A stretch of DNA of 64,000 nucleotides from G963663365 sp963663365 (GTDB lineage Bacteria; Hinthialibacterota; Hinthialibacteria; Hinthialibacterales; G963663365), in assembly GCA_963663365.2 (NCBI GenBank), contig CAXXIH010000001.1, positions 1,798,001-1,862,000 on the forward strand, read 5' to 3'. Shown here piece after piece: positions 6,767 to 15,630 of the stretch. Positions within the stretch are counted from its first letter, which is position 1; each line of letters starts with the position of its first letter. The notes under the pieces were generated by a model, which was given only the letters and a program-made list of their open reading frames with translations, searched no databases and had not been told where the DNA came from. The position numbers were made by a program, and so were the translations under genes.

Positions 6767-7810
6767 ATGATGGCTGATATTGAACCTACTCCCGATCTTA
6801 ATGTTCTGATCCGTATGGAGAGCTCGGAAGTCGCACAGGTTTCCATATCTCAGGATAAAGAAGGAACAGTCTATTCAACAACTCTGGATGGCAAGTTGGG
6901 TGAACACCTAATTCTTGTCCGGGACCTGCCCCCCCAAAGAATTTTCGATAAGACCATCGACGAAATCATGCATATGGGCACATGCCTGGATGCTGTAGTC
7001 ACTCGGATTCAGGGCAGAGGCCGGGGTGTCGGCGCCGAACTGAAATTACGATTACGGATCGAAGGTGGTGGAGGTTCCACGGCAATCAACGGCAGTGGGC
7101 CTCAGGTTGGTTCCGAGATTGTAAAAGGGGTAGCGATTGTTTCGCTTAAGGGATCTCTGGATGTTGAGAATGTTTCCAAATTAGAGAAGGAAATCCGCAA
7201 AGTCTGGGACAATGGAGTGCCTATTGTCCTCGATCTCGATCCAGGCGATAAATTCATTGCCACTGCCGCGCGAGTGCTTACGGATTTGATTGCCCGGTTC
7301 CTCAAGCAAGGACAGCCGCGCTTATTCTTAACCGGTCAACATGACCGTATCCGTGAAACTTTTGAACGAGCCAACCTTCTTGATGCGTTTGAGGTGCATC
7401 GGAGTGTCAAAGATGTATTTGAAGCGATGCAGCCAAAGATATTGGTGTTCGATTTGGATCCGGCGGTACGCGATGCGGTTGAACATCAGGCAAAGGAACT
7501 TGCTATCAAGATTAATAGCTATCCGGGTGCCCGGGATGCCCTGAAACTTGTGCAGAAGAAGAAGCCCAATTTGGTTATGATCGGAATGTCATTAGAAGAC
7601 GGCGATTCTTTGCAGACGGTTAAGGATATCCGAAATAATCCCCAGTCAGCGCTTATTCCGGTTGCTATACTTGCCGATGATAAGCGCGCCGAGACTGTTC
7701 GGTCTTGTATCGATGCCGGGTGCACGGATTATCTGTTAAAACCACTGGGACCCGACGCAATCCTCCGCGCATTTGCCAAAGCGGGGATTGGTGCCGGTAA
7801 AGAAGACTAG
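6767..7810 (+). CDS. STAS domain fused to a degenerate receiver domain
   Basis: 347 aa. Residues 1-110 form an uncharacterised N-terminal region. Residues about 118-225 look like a STAS domain ('GVAIVSLKGSLDVENVSKLEKEIRKVWDNGVPIVLDLDP ... ATAARVLTDLIARFLKQG'). Residues 226-340 look like a CheY-type receiver: 'KILVFDLDP' supplies the acidic pocket and 'DYLLKPLGP' the conserved Lys. The phospho-acceptor Asp is replaced by Gly273 in 'PNLVMIGMSLEDGDS', so canonical phosphorylation is not possible. ATG 6767 and ATG 6770 are both possible starts. Its position just before a histidine kinase suggests an adaptor in the same pathway, but that is inference. Confidence 0.75.
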   Translation: MMADIEPTPDLNVLIRMESSEVAQVSISQDKEGTVYSTTLDGKLGEHLILVRDLPPQRIFDKTIDEIMHMGTCLDAVVTRIQGRGRGVGAELKLRLRIEGGGGSTAINGSGPQVGSEIVKGVAIVSLKGSLDVENVSKLEKEIRKVWDNGVPIVLDLDPGDKFIATAARVLTDLIARFLKQGQPRLFLTGQHDRIRETFERANLLDAFEVHRSVKDVFEAMQPKILVFDLDPAVRDAVEHQAKELAIKINSYPGARDALKLVQKKKPNLVMIGMSLEDGDSLQTVKDIRNNPQSALIPVAILADDKRAETVRSCIDAGCTDYLLKPLGPDAILRAFAKAGIGAGKED

Positions 7811-7882
7811 TACGTTTTTTCCGGCGAAGGCGTCGCTTAATGCCGTTTGGGCTAACAACCGCGAAGGGATATCGTAACCTCT

Positions 7883-9472
7883 ATGGCTGTATCCGCGCCG
7901 GTGTCTCCACAAAGTCTCGATCCACGTTCTGAACATCCTGCTTTTATATTCCGTATCGGCTTGATTGTAATTCTTCTAGCCGAAGGAATTCTGCGCACAA
8001 ATCGCCAGTTTTTTGTTCCCAGTGATGTCTACCTCGTGGGAGCGGGGCTCTATGCCATTGCCCAGGCTATATGGTGGGGATTTGTTGCCTACGGGCAAAA
8101 GCCGGGACAATCAAAATCATTAATTACTATAGGTCAGATTCTCGGAATACTTACCGATCTTCTATGGATTTACACGTTTGCCAATCATGTTTATGGAGCC
8201 CATCTGCTGTGGTTGATCCTGCTTTTGCCGTGGCTGGCCGTTCTCTCTATAAACCGGATTATTGTTGTTTCCGTATTAGTCTTTGATGCTTTTGCCGGAT
8301 TGGCGGGATTGGTCGTCATTGTTGCCGGATTGACTTTGCATCAGGTTCGTTATTCGCCGATCGCGTATTTGCTTTACAGCGGCGCTTTTTTGTTGACTTG
8401 GTTTTTATGCCGAAAGCGTGTCGAACTTGATCTGTGCGAGGAGGGAATGACCAGCCAGACTCAGTCCAAGCACGATGCGCTCTCCAAACTGGTAAATAGT
8501 CTGGCGACAGGGTGTTTGGTTGTCTCCCAACAGGGTGAGGCTCTTTTCTATAATCAAAGGGCTGAAGACCTGCTCGGTACAGACCTTTCCGGCCGGGAAG
8601 CGTTGCCGGAATGGCTCAAGCAACCGCCTGCAGACCACGAATGGCGGACACACCGGCAGGGAGCGGATGCTCCCGTGCGGCGTGTTCTTTTCCAGACTTC
8701 AACCATCCAATGGACCAGCGATGAGATGGCTACTCTTATCTTTCTGGAAGATGGGGATGCCGGATCTATCCACGGCGATACCGAGGCAAGGCAGGACCGT
8801 CTGGCGGCTGTCGGGCAGCTGGCAGCGGGATTGGCTCATGAACTCGGCAACCCGATTGCCATTATCCAGTCATGTGCGACATATCTATCTGACGAATACA
8901 CCGAGGGCGCCCTAAATGAGGACTTGCAGGTTATTCAGCGTGAGGCAACCCGCTGCCGGGAGATGATTGACCGAATGCTGGCTTTATCGTCAGCTCGCCA
9001 GGCCAAGCCCAAAGAGGGAGATCTGCGCGAATCTGTACATCGCGCCATCGACCTGGTCCGGTATAAGGCGGATGGCGTGTCTTTAGAACTTTCGTTGCCT
9101 CAAGAACCTGTCCATTATGTCTATGACGATAACCAATTGGTGGCCATCTTAGTGAACCTGCTACTTAATGCCATTTCATCGACAAAGTCTGCTGAAGATC
9201 CTGCCGTCAGGTTGGAATTGTACGCCAAAGAAAAGAGCATCCATATCAATGTGAGCGATAATGGTTGTGGAATTGCTCCCGATCAAATCGAACGGGTATT
9301 CGATCCTTTCTTTACCAAAAGGGAAGGTGGAACCGGCCTGGGATTGGCCATGGTGCATCAGGTCATAACCGCGTTAGGCGGAATGATTGATGTAGAGAGC
9401 CAAGTCGGCAAAGGCACATGCTTTTCGGTTGTCCTTCCATTATCGGACTTTCGCGCCCAGCTTTCTTCTTAA
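7883..9472 (+). CDS. Membrane-bound sensor histidine kinase (NtrB-like)
   Basis: 529 aa. About six membrane segments (residues 20-180) precede a PAS-like region (about 200-290: 'LVNSLATGCLVVSQQGEALFYNQRAEDLLG'). The HisKA dimerisation helix has 'AAGLAHELGNPIAIIQS' with the phosphorylated His at 319. A HATPase_c domain follows with N box 'LVNLLLNAI', G1 'DNGCGIAPDQIERVFDPFFTKR' and G2 'GGTGLGLAMVHQVI'. It autophosphorylates and passes phosphate to a response regulator. None with an intact receiver is adjacent; the NtrC-type regulator at 58.7-60.1 kb is a possible partner. Separated by 72 bases from the STAS/pseudo-receiver gene. Confidence 0.93.
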   Translation: MAVSAPVSPQSLDPRSEHPAFIFRIGLIVILLAEGILRTNRQFFVPSDVYLVGAGLYAIAQAIWWGFVAYGQKPGQSKSLITIGQILGILTDLLWIYTFANHVYGAHLLWLILLLPWLAVLSINRIIVVSVLVFDAFAGLAGLVVIVAGLTLHQVRYSPIAYLLYSGAFLLTWFLCRKRVELDLCEEGMTSQTQSKHDALSKLVNSLATGCLVVSQQGEALFYNQRAEDLLGTDLSGREALPEWLKQPPADHEWRTHRQGADAPVRRVLFQTSTIQWTSDEMATLIFLEDGDAGSIHGDTEARQDRLAAVGQLAAGLAHELGNPIAIIQSCATYLSDEYTEGALNEDLQVIQREATRCREMIDRMLALSSARQAKPKEGDLRESVHRAIDLVRYKADGVSLELSLPQEPVHYVYDDNQLVAILVNLLLNAISSTKSAEDPAVRLELYAKEKSIHINVSDNGCGIAPDQIERVFDPFFTKREGGTGLGLAMVHQVITALGGMIDVESQVGKGTCFSVVLPLSDFRAQLSS

Positions 9473-9593
9473 GAGCAGACATCGGCTCAGGGAAACGATT
9501 CCGGTCTCGGTTCGTCATTTGCATTCACTTCGATAGAATGCCAAGTCCACTTGCGGCAAATCCCATTTGAATAGGACATGAATAGACAGGCTG

Positions 9594-12356
9594 ATGAGCC
9601 GGGCGCTGAAAAGAAATTCCAGACAATCTGAATCAGGATTGAGCGAAATGTTTCTCCGATGGTTGGACTTGGCGATTCGCCTCGTTTTGTTGACGCAACT
9701 TGCCACGACGGCGTTGATGTTTACCGGGCGTTTTTCCAATCCGGATGCACATAAAGAAATCCTGGGCGCTTCTCTGGGATTGGTGGCGTTTGCGCTTTTT
9801 ATCATCCGGCTGGGGCTGGATGGGGAATTCAAAAAGTGGCGTTCGGATTACCTTTTGCCACTTATCTGTTTGGGAGCATGGTGCCTGCTACGCGCCATCA
9901 CTTCGCCTACGCCCGAGAGTAGGCATGTTGTAACTCTCTTCCTTGGCATCTTGGTTGCGTTTCCTGCTTGGCTGCATCAGATGCAGTCTCCTGCCTTTCG
10001 AAGCCTTTTTTCATGGGGAGTGGTGGCTCTTGGCGTACTTATGAGCTGGGGCGCGTTGCTTATGGCAATTTTCAATCTTGATGATTTGCCTCAATTCCTC
10101 CGGCTCACACTGACTTCTCATTATCACCGGCAGAGCATTGGCTCATGGCTTGGTCACAATAATGCTTTGGCTGCTTATCTTCTCGTTGCAGTCGTGCATG
10201 GATTGGGACTTTGGTGGCGTTACAGACAGAAGGGATGGTCTCTCATACTTCTGGGGATCGTAATCCTGGAGTTATATTTAATTTTACTTTCCGGTTCGCG
10301 AGGAGCTTGGCTTGCGAGCGGAGGCGTGGCTCTGATTCTTCTTTACGCTGTCTTTAAGGCCACGGGCGGACAGCTCCGGAAACTGATTTCGCCGCGTGCC
10401 GTTGCTGGTCTGGGCATTATCGCAATTGTCCTGATCGGTTTTGTCGCCATACGGACACTTGTTGTGAGTGATGACCTAAAATCAGAAACCGGAATACTAT
10501 CCCGGTTTGTTGGGTTAAAAGAGACTTTTGCAGGAACGTATCCCCGGGTTTGGTTGTGCTCACTGCTCATGCTCAAAGAAAACCCAATATGGGGAGTAGG
10601 TTTTAATGCTTGGCAACTTCGTTACCCGGATATGCAGGGATATTGGTTTACGAATCATCCGGATACTAATTTGGGTTTGCCGGATCCGGGATTGCACACC
10701 CAGCGAGCGCATAGCGATCCGCTTCAAACCGCTGCCGAGTTAGGGCTGATCGGTATTGCCATCGGCCTCTGGTTGTTCTTTGTGCATGGGCGGCGTATTT
10801 TTGCTTTTTTGAAATCGCAGAATGAATGGGATGTCTTACGTCTGGTGGGATTGGTGGCAACGACCGGAACATTGATTCATTCTCTTCTTTATTTTCCTTT
10901 TCACCTGGCTGTATTGTCATGCCTTTTCCTCGCCAATTTGGCATTATTTGCGGTTCGCACGGAACCATCTGCTTTGCCGAAATCCGATATTCGACCTCCC
11001 ACATGGCTTTCGGCGCTTGCCACCGTTTTGTGCCTCGGTTTTTTGGTGTTCTCTCTTTATGTCTGGTTCGGGCCGTTTAAGGCGGCTGAAAATGAACAAA
11101 TTCGAATGGCGGAAAGCGCGGGTAAGGCTGTGCGTGTCTGCCTAATGCTCATGGTGGCCGGCTGTGCAAATTTGGGGCTTTTGGCCTTGGTTTCACCCCG
11201 CTCAACATCTCGGCAATCGCCTATTCGGACGATGTTCTCAACGCAGCGTTTTGCGGTGTGTGCCTTAGCCGGTTTTCTGTTGTTATCGCTAGGAGGAGCA
11301 TGGTTTGGCAAAGTTGCTTCGGCGGATTCTCGGAATGGCCGTGCGCGTCAGTACAAGAGTGTCATGAGGAATTCCGAATGGCTTGTGCAACATAACCTCA
11401 ACACGGCACAAACGATAAGTATTGCGGCAGATATTTTAATCAAAGGTCTCAAACTGCTGCCATGGCATGCGGAAACCGGGCATGCATATTCAGAACTTTG
11501 TTATCTCTACGCTTTGGAAATCAGTCCTGCAGGCGATGTACCACAGGCAATTGCCGCATTCCAAGAGGCAATAGATGCCCAAGAACGTTCGATGCAGACG
11601 TATGCCTTCTATGAGAAGAATCGAATTACGGCCAAATGCCACCAATTTCTTTACCGCATCTATAAGGATATGGGGACCGCCGATGAAGCCCGCCGGCATT
11701 TTGAACAAGCAGAAGAACAGTTTAATAAGGCGATCTATATCTATCCCTATCATTTCGAAATGCTGCTAGAGCAAATCATGCTCTATTTTGAACATGACGA
11801 AACTCCGGAGCGATCTTTAGAATTGGCGCAGAGTGCGTATCTGCAATATGCCGCTATTGAACCTAATTTTGCAGAAACATTATATCGGCAGGGAGTTCGG
11901 GATTTTGAGAAAGGAAGTTTGACCCGTTCCGATTTTCTGCTCTCCACGGCATACACTTTAGAGCCGAAAAATGAGATGTTCGTCAATTCTCTTATCGACT
12001 TCTATATGGTTGTCGGACACGCTGATTTCGCTTTGAATGTGGCTCAAGGCTTTATTCATGATTATCCGGATAAAATGGATATACTTCAAAAAGTATTCCG
12101 TCCGCTTATTGCCGGTGGCGATTATGAAAGCACCAAAGTGGGCCTACTGCAGGTGATCGATGGATTGCCCGCCGAATTGTTGGATCAATGGACCACACAC
12201 AATCCATTGGAACAGGTGGCTTCGATTTATATTGAATCCGCATCGTATGCTCAGGCCGAGGCTTTGTGCGACGCCGCATTGGAAATGACTGAATCGGAAT
12301 CTGTGCGGGATGCAATTATGAAGTATCGCAACCGGCTCCGTCCGGAAGCGAATTGA
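9594..12356 (+). CDS. O-antigen ligase/polymerase-like membrane protein with TPR tail
   Basis: 920 aa. Residues 1-470 contain 10-12 membrane segments with the Wzy_C signature: 'SGSRGAWLASGGVALILLYAV' followed by a large periplasmic loop, 'ENPIWGVGFNAWQLRYPDM ... LHTQRAHSDPLQTAAELGLIGIAIGLWLFF'. Further membrane spans lie near 470-570. The last 330 residues are soluble, with tetratricopeptide-like helices ('AEEQFNKAIYIYPYHFEML', 'FEKGSLTRSDFLLSTAYTLEPKNEMF'). Such proteins join O-antigen or other glycans to lipid carriers or proteins at the outer face of the inner membrane. The substrate is unknown. A second, shorter homologue is at 23.3 kb. Confidence 0.85.
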   Translation: MSRALKRNSRQSESGLSEMFLRWLDLAIRLVLLTQLATTALMFTGRFSNPDAHKEILGASLGLVAFALFIIRLGLDGEFKKWRSDYLLPLICLGAWCLLRAITSPTPESRHVVTLFLGILVAFPAWLHQMQSPAFRSLFSWGVVALGVLMSWGALLMAIFNLDDLPQFLRLTLTSHYHRQSIGSWLGHNNALAAYLLVAVVHGLGLWWRYRQKGWSLILLGIVILELYLILLSGSRGAWLASGGVALILLYAVFKATGGQLRKLISPRAVAGLGIIAIVLIGFVAIRTLVVSDDLKSETGILSRFVGLKETFAGTYPRVWLCSLLMLKENPIWGVGFNAWQLRYPDMQGYWFTNHPDTNLGLPDPGLHTQRAHSDPLQTAAELGLIGIAIGLWLFFVHGRRIFAFLKSQNEWDVLRLVGLVATTGTLIHSLLYFPFHLAVLSCLFLANLALFAVRTEPSALPKSDIRPPTWLSALATVLCLGFLVFSLYVWFGPFKAAENEQIRMAESAGKAVRVCLMLMVAGCANLGLLALVSPRSTSRQSPIRTMFSTQRFAVCALAGFLLLSLGGAWFGKVASADSRNGRARQYKSVMRNSEWLVQHNLNTAQTISIAADILIKGLKLLPWHAETGHAYSELCYLYALEISPAGDVPQAIAAFQEAIDAQERSMQTYAFYEKNRITAKCHQFLYRIYKDMGTADEARRHFEQAEEQFNKAIYIYPYHFEMLLEQIMLYFEHDETPERSLELAQSAYLQYAAIEPNFAETLYRQGVRDFEKGSLTRSDFLLSTAYTLEPKNEMFVNSLIDFYMVVGHADFALNVAQGFIHDYPDKMDILQKVFRPLIAGGDYESTKVGLLQVIDGLPAELLDQWTTHNPLEQVASIYIESASYAQAEALCDAALEMTESESVRDAIMKYRNRLRPEAN

Positions 12357-12474
12357 CGGATAGCCTGCTTACGCATGCGCTATTCCAATTCGAAAATCTA
12401 AAAATAACCGGATTACATCCACGTCTTATGCAACGGAATGTTAATCCGGCCATATTGACACAAGGAAGACCATT

Positions 12475-13767
12475 ATGGGGAAGTCATTGAATGTATTGGT
12501 TATCGGTACCGGCGGACGTGAACATGCGTTGGCTCGAAAGATAGCTGAATCGAATAGAGCGGGACGAGTGTTTGCTGCACCCGGTAATCCCGGGATGAAG
12601 GAATGTGCGGAACTTGTTGATTTGAATACCTCTGATTCCGCTGCCATAACCGCATGGGCCAAAGAGAATTCAATTGATCTAGTTGTCATCGGGCCGGAAG
12701 TCCCTTTGGCTGAAGGCTTGGCCGATTCTCTTCGGAAGGCCGGGCTTAGTGTATTCGGTCCAAATGCCGTCGGCGCCGAAATTGAAAGTTCCAAAGCTTT
12801 CTCTAAAGAGCTTATGCAGAAATACGATATCCCCACCGCTGAATTTGAACGATGCACGACCCTGGAAGATGCCATCGCCGCGATTGATCGCTTTGCTGCA
12901 AAGGGGATGAAAGTCGTTGTTAAGGCCTCGGGACTGGCCGCCGGGAAGGGCGCTGTTGTGACCGACTCATCCGATGAGGCTAAGGCAACGGCTACAGAGA
13001 TGATGCAGGACCGTATCTTTGGCGCTGCAGGCGATGTGGTTGTGATTGAAGAGCGTATGCAGGGGCCGGAAGTGAGCGTGTTTGCTCTTACCGATGGTAC
13101 TCATGCCGTGATCTTGCCGCCCGCGCAAGATCATAAGCCTATCGGGGAAGGGGACACCGGCCCCAATACAGGCGGCATGGGCGCTTATTGTCCGGTTCCG
13201 ATTGTCGATGATGCGCTTCTGCAGGAAATCGTCGATACAGTTATATTGCCTACGATTGCCGCAATGGAAAAAGAAGGCCGTAACTATTGTGGGTGCCTGT
13301 ATGCCGGATTGATGCTTGTTGACGGTAAGCCCAAAGTCATCGAGTTCAACTGCCGTTTCGGAGATCCAGAAACACAGGCTGTTCTGCCCGCATTCGATGA
13401 GGATCTCTTGCCGATTCTGTTGGATTGCGCAGAAGGAAAACTTGGCGGAACGCGTATCCTCCCCGCCGACCGCTCTGCCGCTATGGTCGTCATGGCATCA
13501 GGCGGCTATCCCGGTTCCTATGAGAAGGGCAAGGCGATCTCCGGTTTGGACCACTTTGGCACAGAGAACGATCTTTGGGTTGTCCATGCCGGCACCAAAC
13601 GAGACGGTGATACCTGGCTTACGGCCGGTGGACGTGTCCTTGGTGTGGTTGCCACAAGCGAAACCGGACTGGTTGCAGCCCTGGACCGCGCCTATGAAGG
13701 AGTGGCCCGCATCGCATTTGACGGTGCCGTCTTTCGAAAAGATATCGGCTATCGAGTTCGTTCGTAA
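12475..13767 (+). CDS. purD: Phosphoribosylamine-glycine ligase
   Basis: 430 aa, the usual length of GAR synthetase, which joins glycine to phosphoribosylamine with ATP in purine synthesis. N-terminal 'NVLVIGTGGREHALARKIAES', ATP-grasp residues 'VVVKASGLAAGKGAVV', 'VVIEERMQGPEVSVFALTDG', and the family signature 'NCRFGDPETQAVLP' are all visible. GGAAG lies before the ATG. No other pur gene is adjacent. It sits alone downstream of the O-antigen ligase gene and convergent with the EIIA gene. Confidence 0.97.
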   Translation: MGKSLNVLVIGTGGREHALARKIAESNRAGRVFAAPGNPGMKECAELVDLNTSDSAAITAWAKENSIDLVVIGPEVPLAEGLADSLRKAGLSVFGPNAVGAEIESSKAFSKELMQKYDIPTAEFERCTTLEDAIAAIDRFAAKGMKVVVKASGLAAGKGAVVTDSSDEAKATATEMMQDRIFGAAGDVVVIEERMQGPEVSVFALTDGTHAVILPPAQDHKPIGEGDTGPNTGGMGAYCPVPIVDDALLQEIVDTVILPTIAAMEKEGRNYCGCLYAGLMLVDGKPKVIEFNCRFGDPETQAVLPAFDEDLLPILLDCAEGKLGGTRILPADRSAAMVVMASGGYPGSYEKGKAISGLDHFGTENDLWVVHAGTKRDGDTWLTAGGRVLGVVATSETGLVAALDRAYEGVARIAFDGAVFRKDIGYRVRS

Positions 13768-13874
13768 AAAAAGTGCGGAACTCGCTTATCCGGATGCCAC
13801 ACGGTATGAGTCCAAGAAAGATTTAAATCGGCCTATTGATATCCGTTTTCAATCCGAAGCCTGCAATGCCTGGA

Positions 13875-14711
13875 TCAGAGGCTTGGTGGCATCTTGGCCA
13901 GGAGTAATTGCCACATTTCATCAGATGTCTTGCAGCCTAATAGATCGTTCCGTGTCTTTGTGACGGAAAACGCTTGCACAAAGCCGGAAAGCAGACGCAG
14001 ATAAAATGAACTGGCTGCGGAAGGAATGACCAATAGGAACACGGCTTTGACTTTTACACCGTCCGGTGCGCTGAAGTCGATCCCTTTCTTTTTCAATCCC
14101 AACGAAAAAGTGAGGATTCCGCCTTCGCTGGTCCGGGCGTGTGGAAACGCGAGACCGTGGCCTACGGCTGTACTTGATATGGCTTCCCGCCGCAACGCCG
14201 TCTCATGTAATGCTTGGCCGTTTTCTACATAGCCTTGCGCTTCCATCAATTGAGCCAGTTCAGCGATGGCATCGTCGCGGGTTTCGGCTTCGAGTTTTGG
14301 GAGCATTAATTCTTGAGCGGAGAAACGGAGTAATCCGTGCGTCGGTTTTCCGGGAACGATCTCACGTTGCTTGAGATATTGGGGCAATCCGACTGTTGAA
14401 TATAAAATCCGTCCGCATATATCGCATTGCTGGATCAAGTAACCATCATCGGCTGCGCGTTGAGCCACGTTTGGAGGAACCGTGCCTCCGCAACCGCCAC
14501 AGGCTTGATTTTGAATCGGGACTACAACATGGAGGTCGCGTTTTGACAGACGTTGATAGAGGTGCGAGACGCGGTTCGGAAGTTCCTTCATTAATTCGTT
14601 GATGGCCTCATCGAGGCCGGTCAGGTCTCTTTGGGGAGAAAGGGCCGCCTGCTCGTTACGTGCTTCGGTGAGTTCTTGGAGTTGGAGTAGATGATTGATC
14701 AACCGGGCCAT
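13875..14711 (-). CDS. C4 zinc-ribbon protein fused to PTS EIIA (Ntr/fructose type)
   Basis: 278 aa. Residues 1-65 are helical (coiled-coil like). Residues about 68-105 carry a four-cysteine zinc ribbon ('ACGGCGGTVPPNVAQ ... IQQCDICGRILY'), as in the zf-RING_7/DUF164 family. Residues about 130-275 are a PTS EIIA type-2 domain: 'LHETALRREAISSTAVGHGLAFPHAR', with the phosphorylated His expected in 'FPHAR', and 'VKAVFLLVIPSAASSFYLRLLSGF'. EIIA-Ntr proteins accept phosphate from NPr and signal nitrogen, carbon or K+ status. No EIIB/EIIC or NPr gene is nearby, so a regulatory role is more likely than sugar transport. The domain fusion is unusual. Confidence 0.8.
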   Translation of the reverse strand: MARLINHLLQLQELTEARNEQAALSPQRDLTGLDEAINELMKELPNRVSHLYQRLSKRDLHVVVPIQNQACGGCGGTVPPNVAQRAADDGYLIQQCDICGRILYSTVGLPQYLKQREIVPGKPTHGLLRFSAQELMLPKLEAETRDDAIAELAQLMEAQGYVENGQALHETALRREAISSTAVGHGLAFPHARTSEGGILTFSLGLKKKGIDFSAPDGVKVKAVFLLVIPSAASSFYLRLLSGFVQAFSVTKTRNDLLGCKTSDEMWQLLLAKMPPSL

Positions 14712-14966
14712 GAAATTACTTTCCCTCTTAAGAATAGAGTTTCTTACAACTAGTTAAGAAAAATTTCGAAATGTAATCAGCAATACAATCAATTTAGAAG
14801 CAAATAATACTACAAGCCAATAAGCTATTCTTACGCTATCACATTTTCAACCGCGGAAACACGATTCCTTCTCTTGGCAAAAACGGAGCAGAGCGAATTA
14901 TTTATACAGTATAACTCATGTTATTGAACTCCGCCTATGTTCAATCAACTTGATGGTTTGCCCTGC

Positions 14967-15212
14967 CTACGTCAAATCGTCCTCTGAGAGTGAGGAGTGA
15001 GTCCCGTCGCAGAAAGGCAGATTGGCCGATTTGCGGCATCCGCACCAAGCGACGGATTTGGCTTCCTCGATTGTTACTTTTATCGGGGCGATTCCCGTGC
15101 CTTTATGGCTGCCATCGCAATAAGGCTGATTCTGCGACTTCCCGCAGGCGCAGTACCACCGGTCTCCCGGTTCTTCTTGGCATACATATGGACGTAGTTG
15201 CTTTCCGCTCAT
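14967..15212 (-). CDS. Dual CDGSH iron-sulfur domain protein
   Basis: 81 aa with two CDGSH-type 2Fe-2S motifs: 'WYCACGKSQNQPYCDGSH' (about residues 19-36) and 'WCGCRKSANLPFCDGTH' (about 56-72). Each supplies three Cys and one His to a labile cluster, as in mitoNEET/CISD3-like proteins; the two-domain bacterial form corresponds to the monomeric Miner2/CISD3 class. Likely roles are electron or cluster transfer. It stands alone on the minus strand, divergent from dnaE, with a short GGA motif upstream of the ATG. The C-terminus is acidic. Confidence 0.9.
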   Translation of the reverse strand: MSGKQLRPYVCQEEPGDRWYCACGKSQNQPYCDGSHKGTGIAPIKVTIEEAKSVAWCGCRKSANLPFCDGTHSSLSEDDLT

Positions 15213-15456
15213 TTGGGATTCCTTTCTTGATTCACATTGTTAACAGCAACTTTCTAATACGTTGGTTAAAGCTACCATGTTGAAAATCCAGAGCGAAAGA
15301 CATATGCCCGGCTTTGTTGGTTCCTGAAATCCCGATAACTTTCTGTATGGGCAGGGTGTCAGGATATGATTGTTGCAGTAGCCTGGGCAGAGCGTCTTTT
15401 TCCTTGATCCGACAGAAGCTAGGGTTTCATATTATCCTTAGTGTAATACGAATCCG

Positions 15457-15486
15457 TTGACATGCCGAGCGCCTGCCCGGGATACT
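15457..15486 (+). promoter_or_regulatory. Candidate sigma-70 promoter for dnaE
   Basis: Perfect TTGACA at 15457-15462, 18-base spacer, then GATACT at 15481-15486 (5 of 6 matches to TATACT-type -10). It lies about 140 bases before the dnaE ATG, in the 418-base gap between the CDGSH gene and dnaE, which otherwise shows no gene. Confidence 0.55.
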
Positions 15487-15630
15487 TCCCGAACGCGGCG
15501 TCAGCCTCTTTAGCAATAGCCTTTTATGATCGTCAGAGTATGCCAGCCGCGTATTTGATGAGCCGGATTATCCGGCCTTCTTACGCTCATTGCTTTGCAT
15601 TACCCATTGATTTGATTGGGATTGAGGGAC

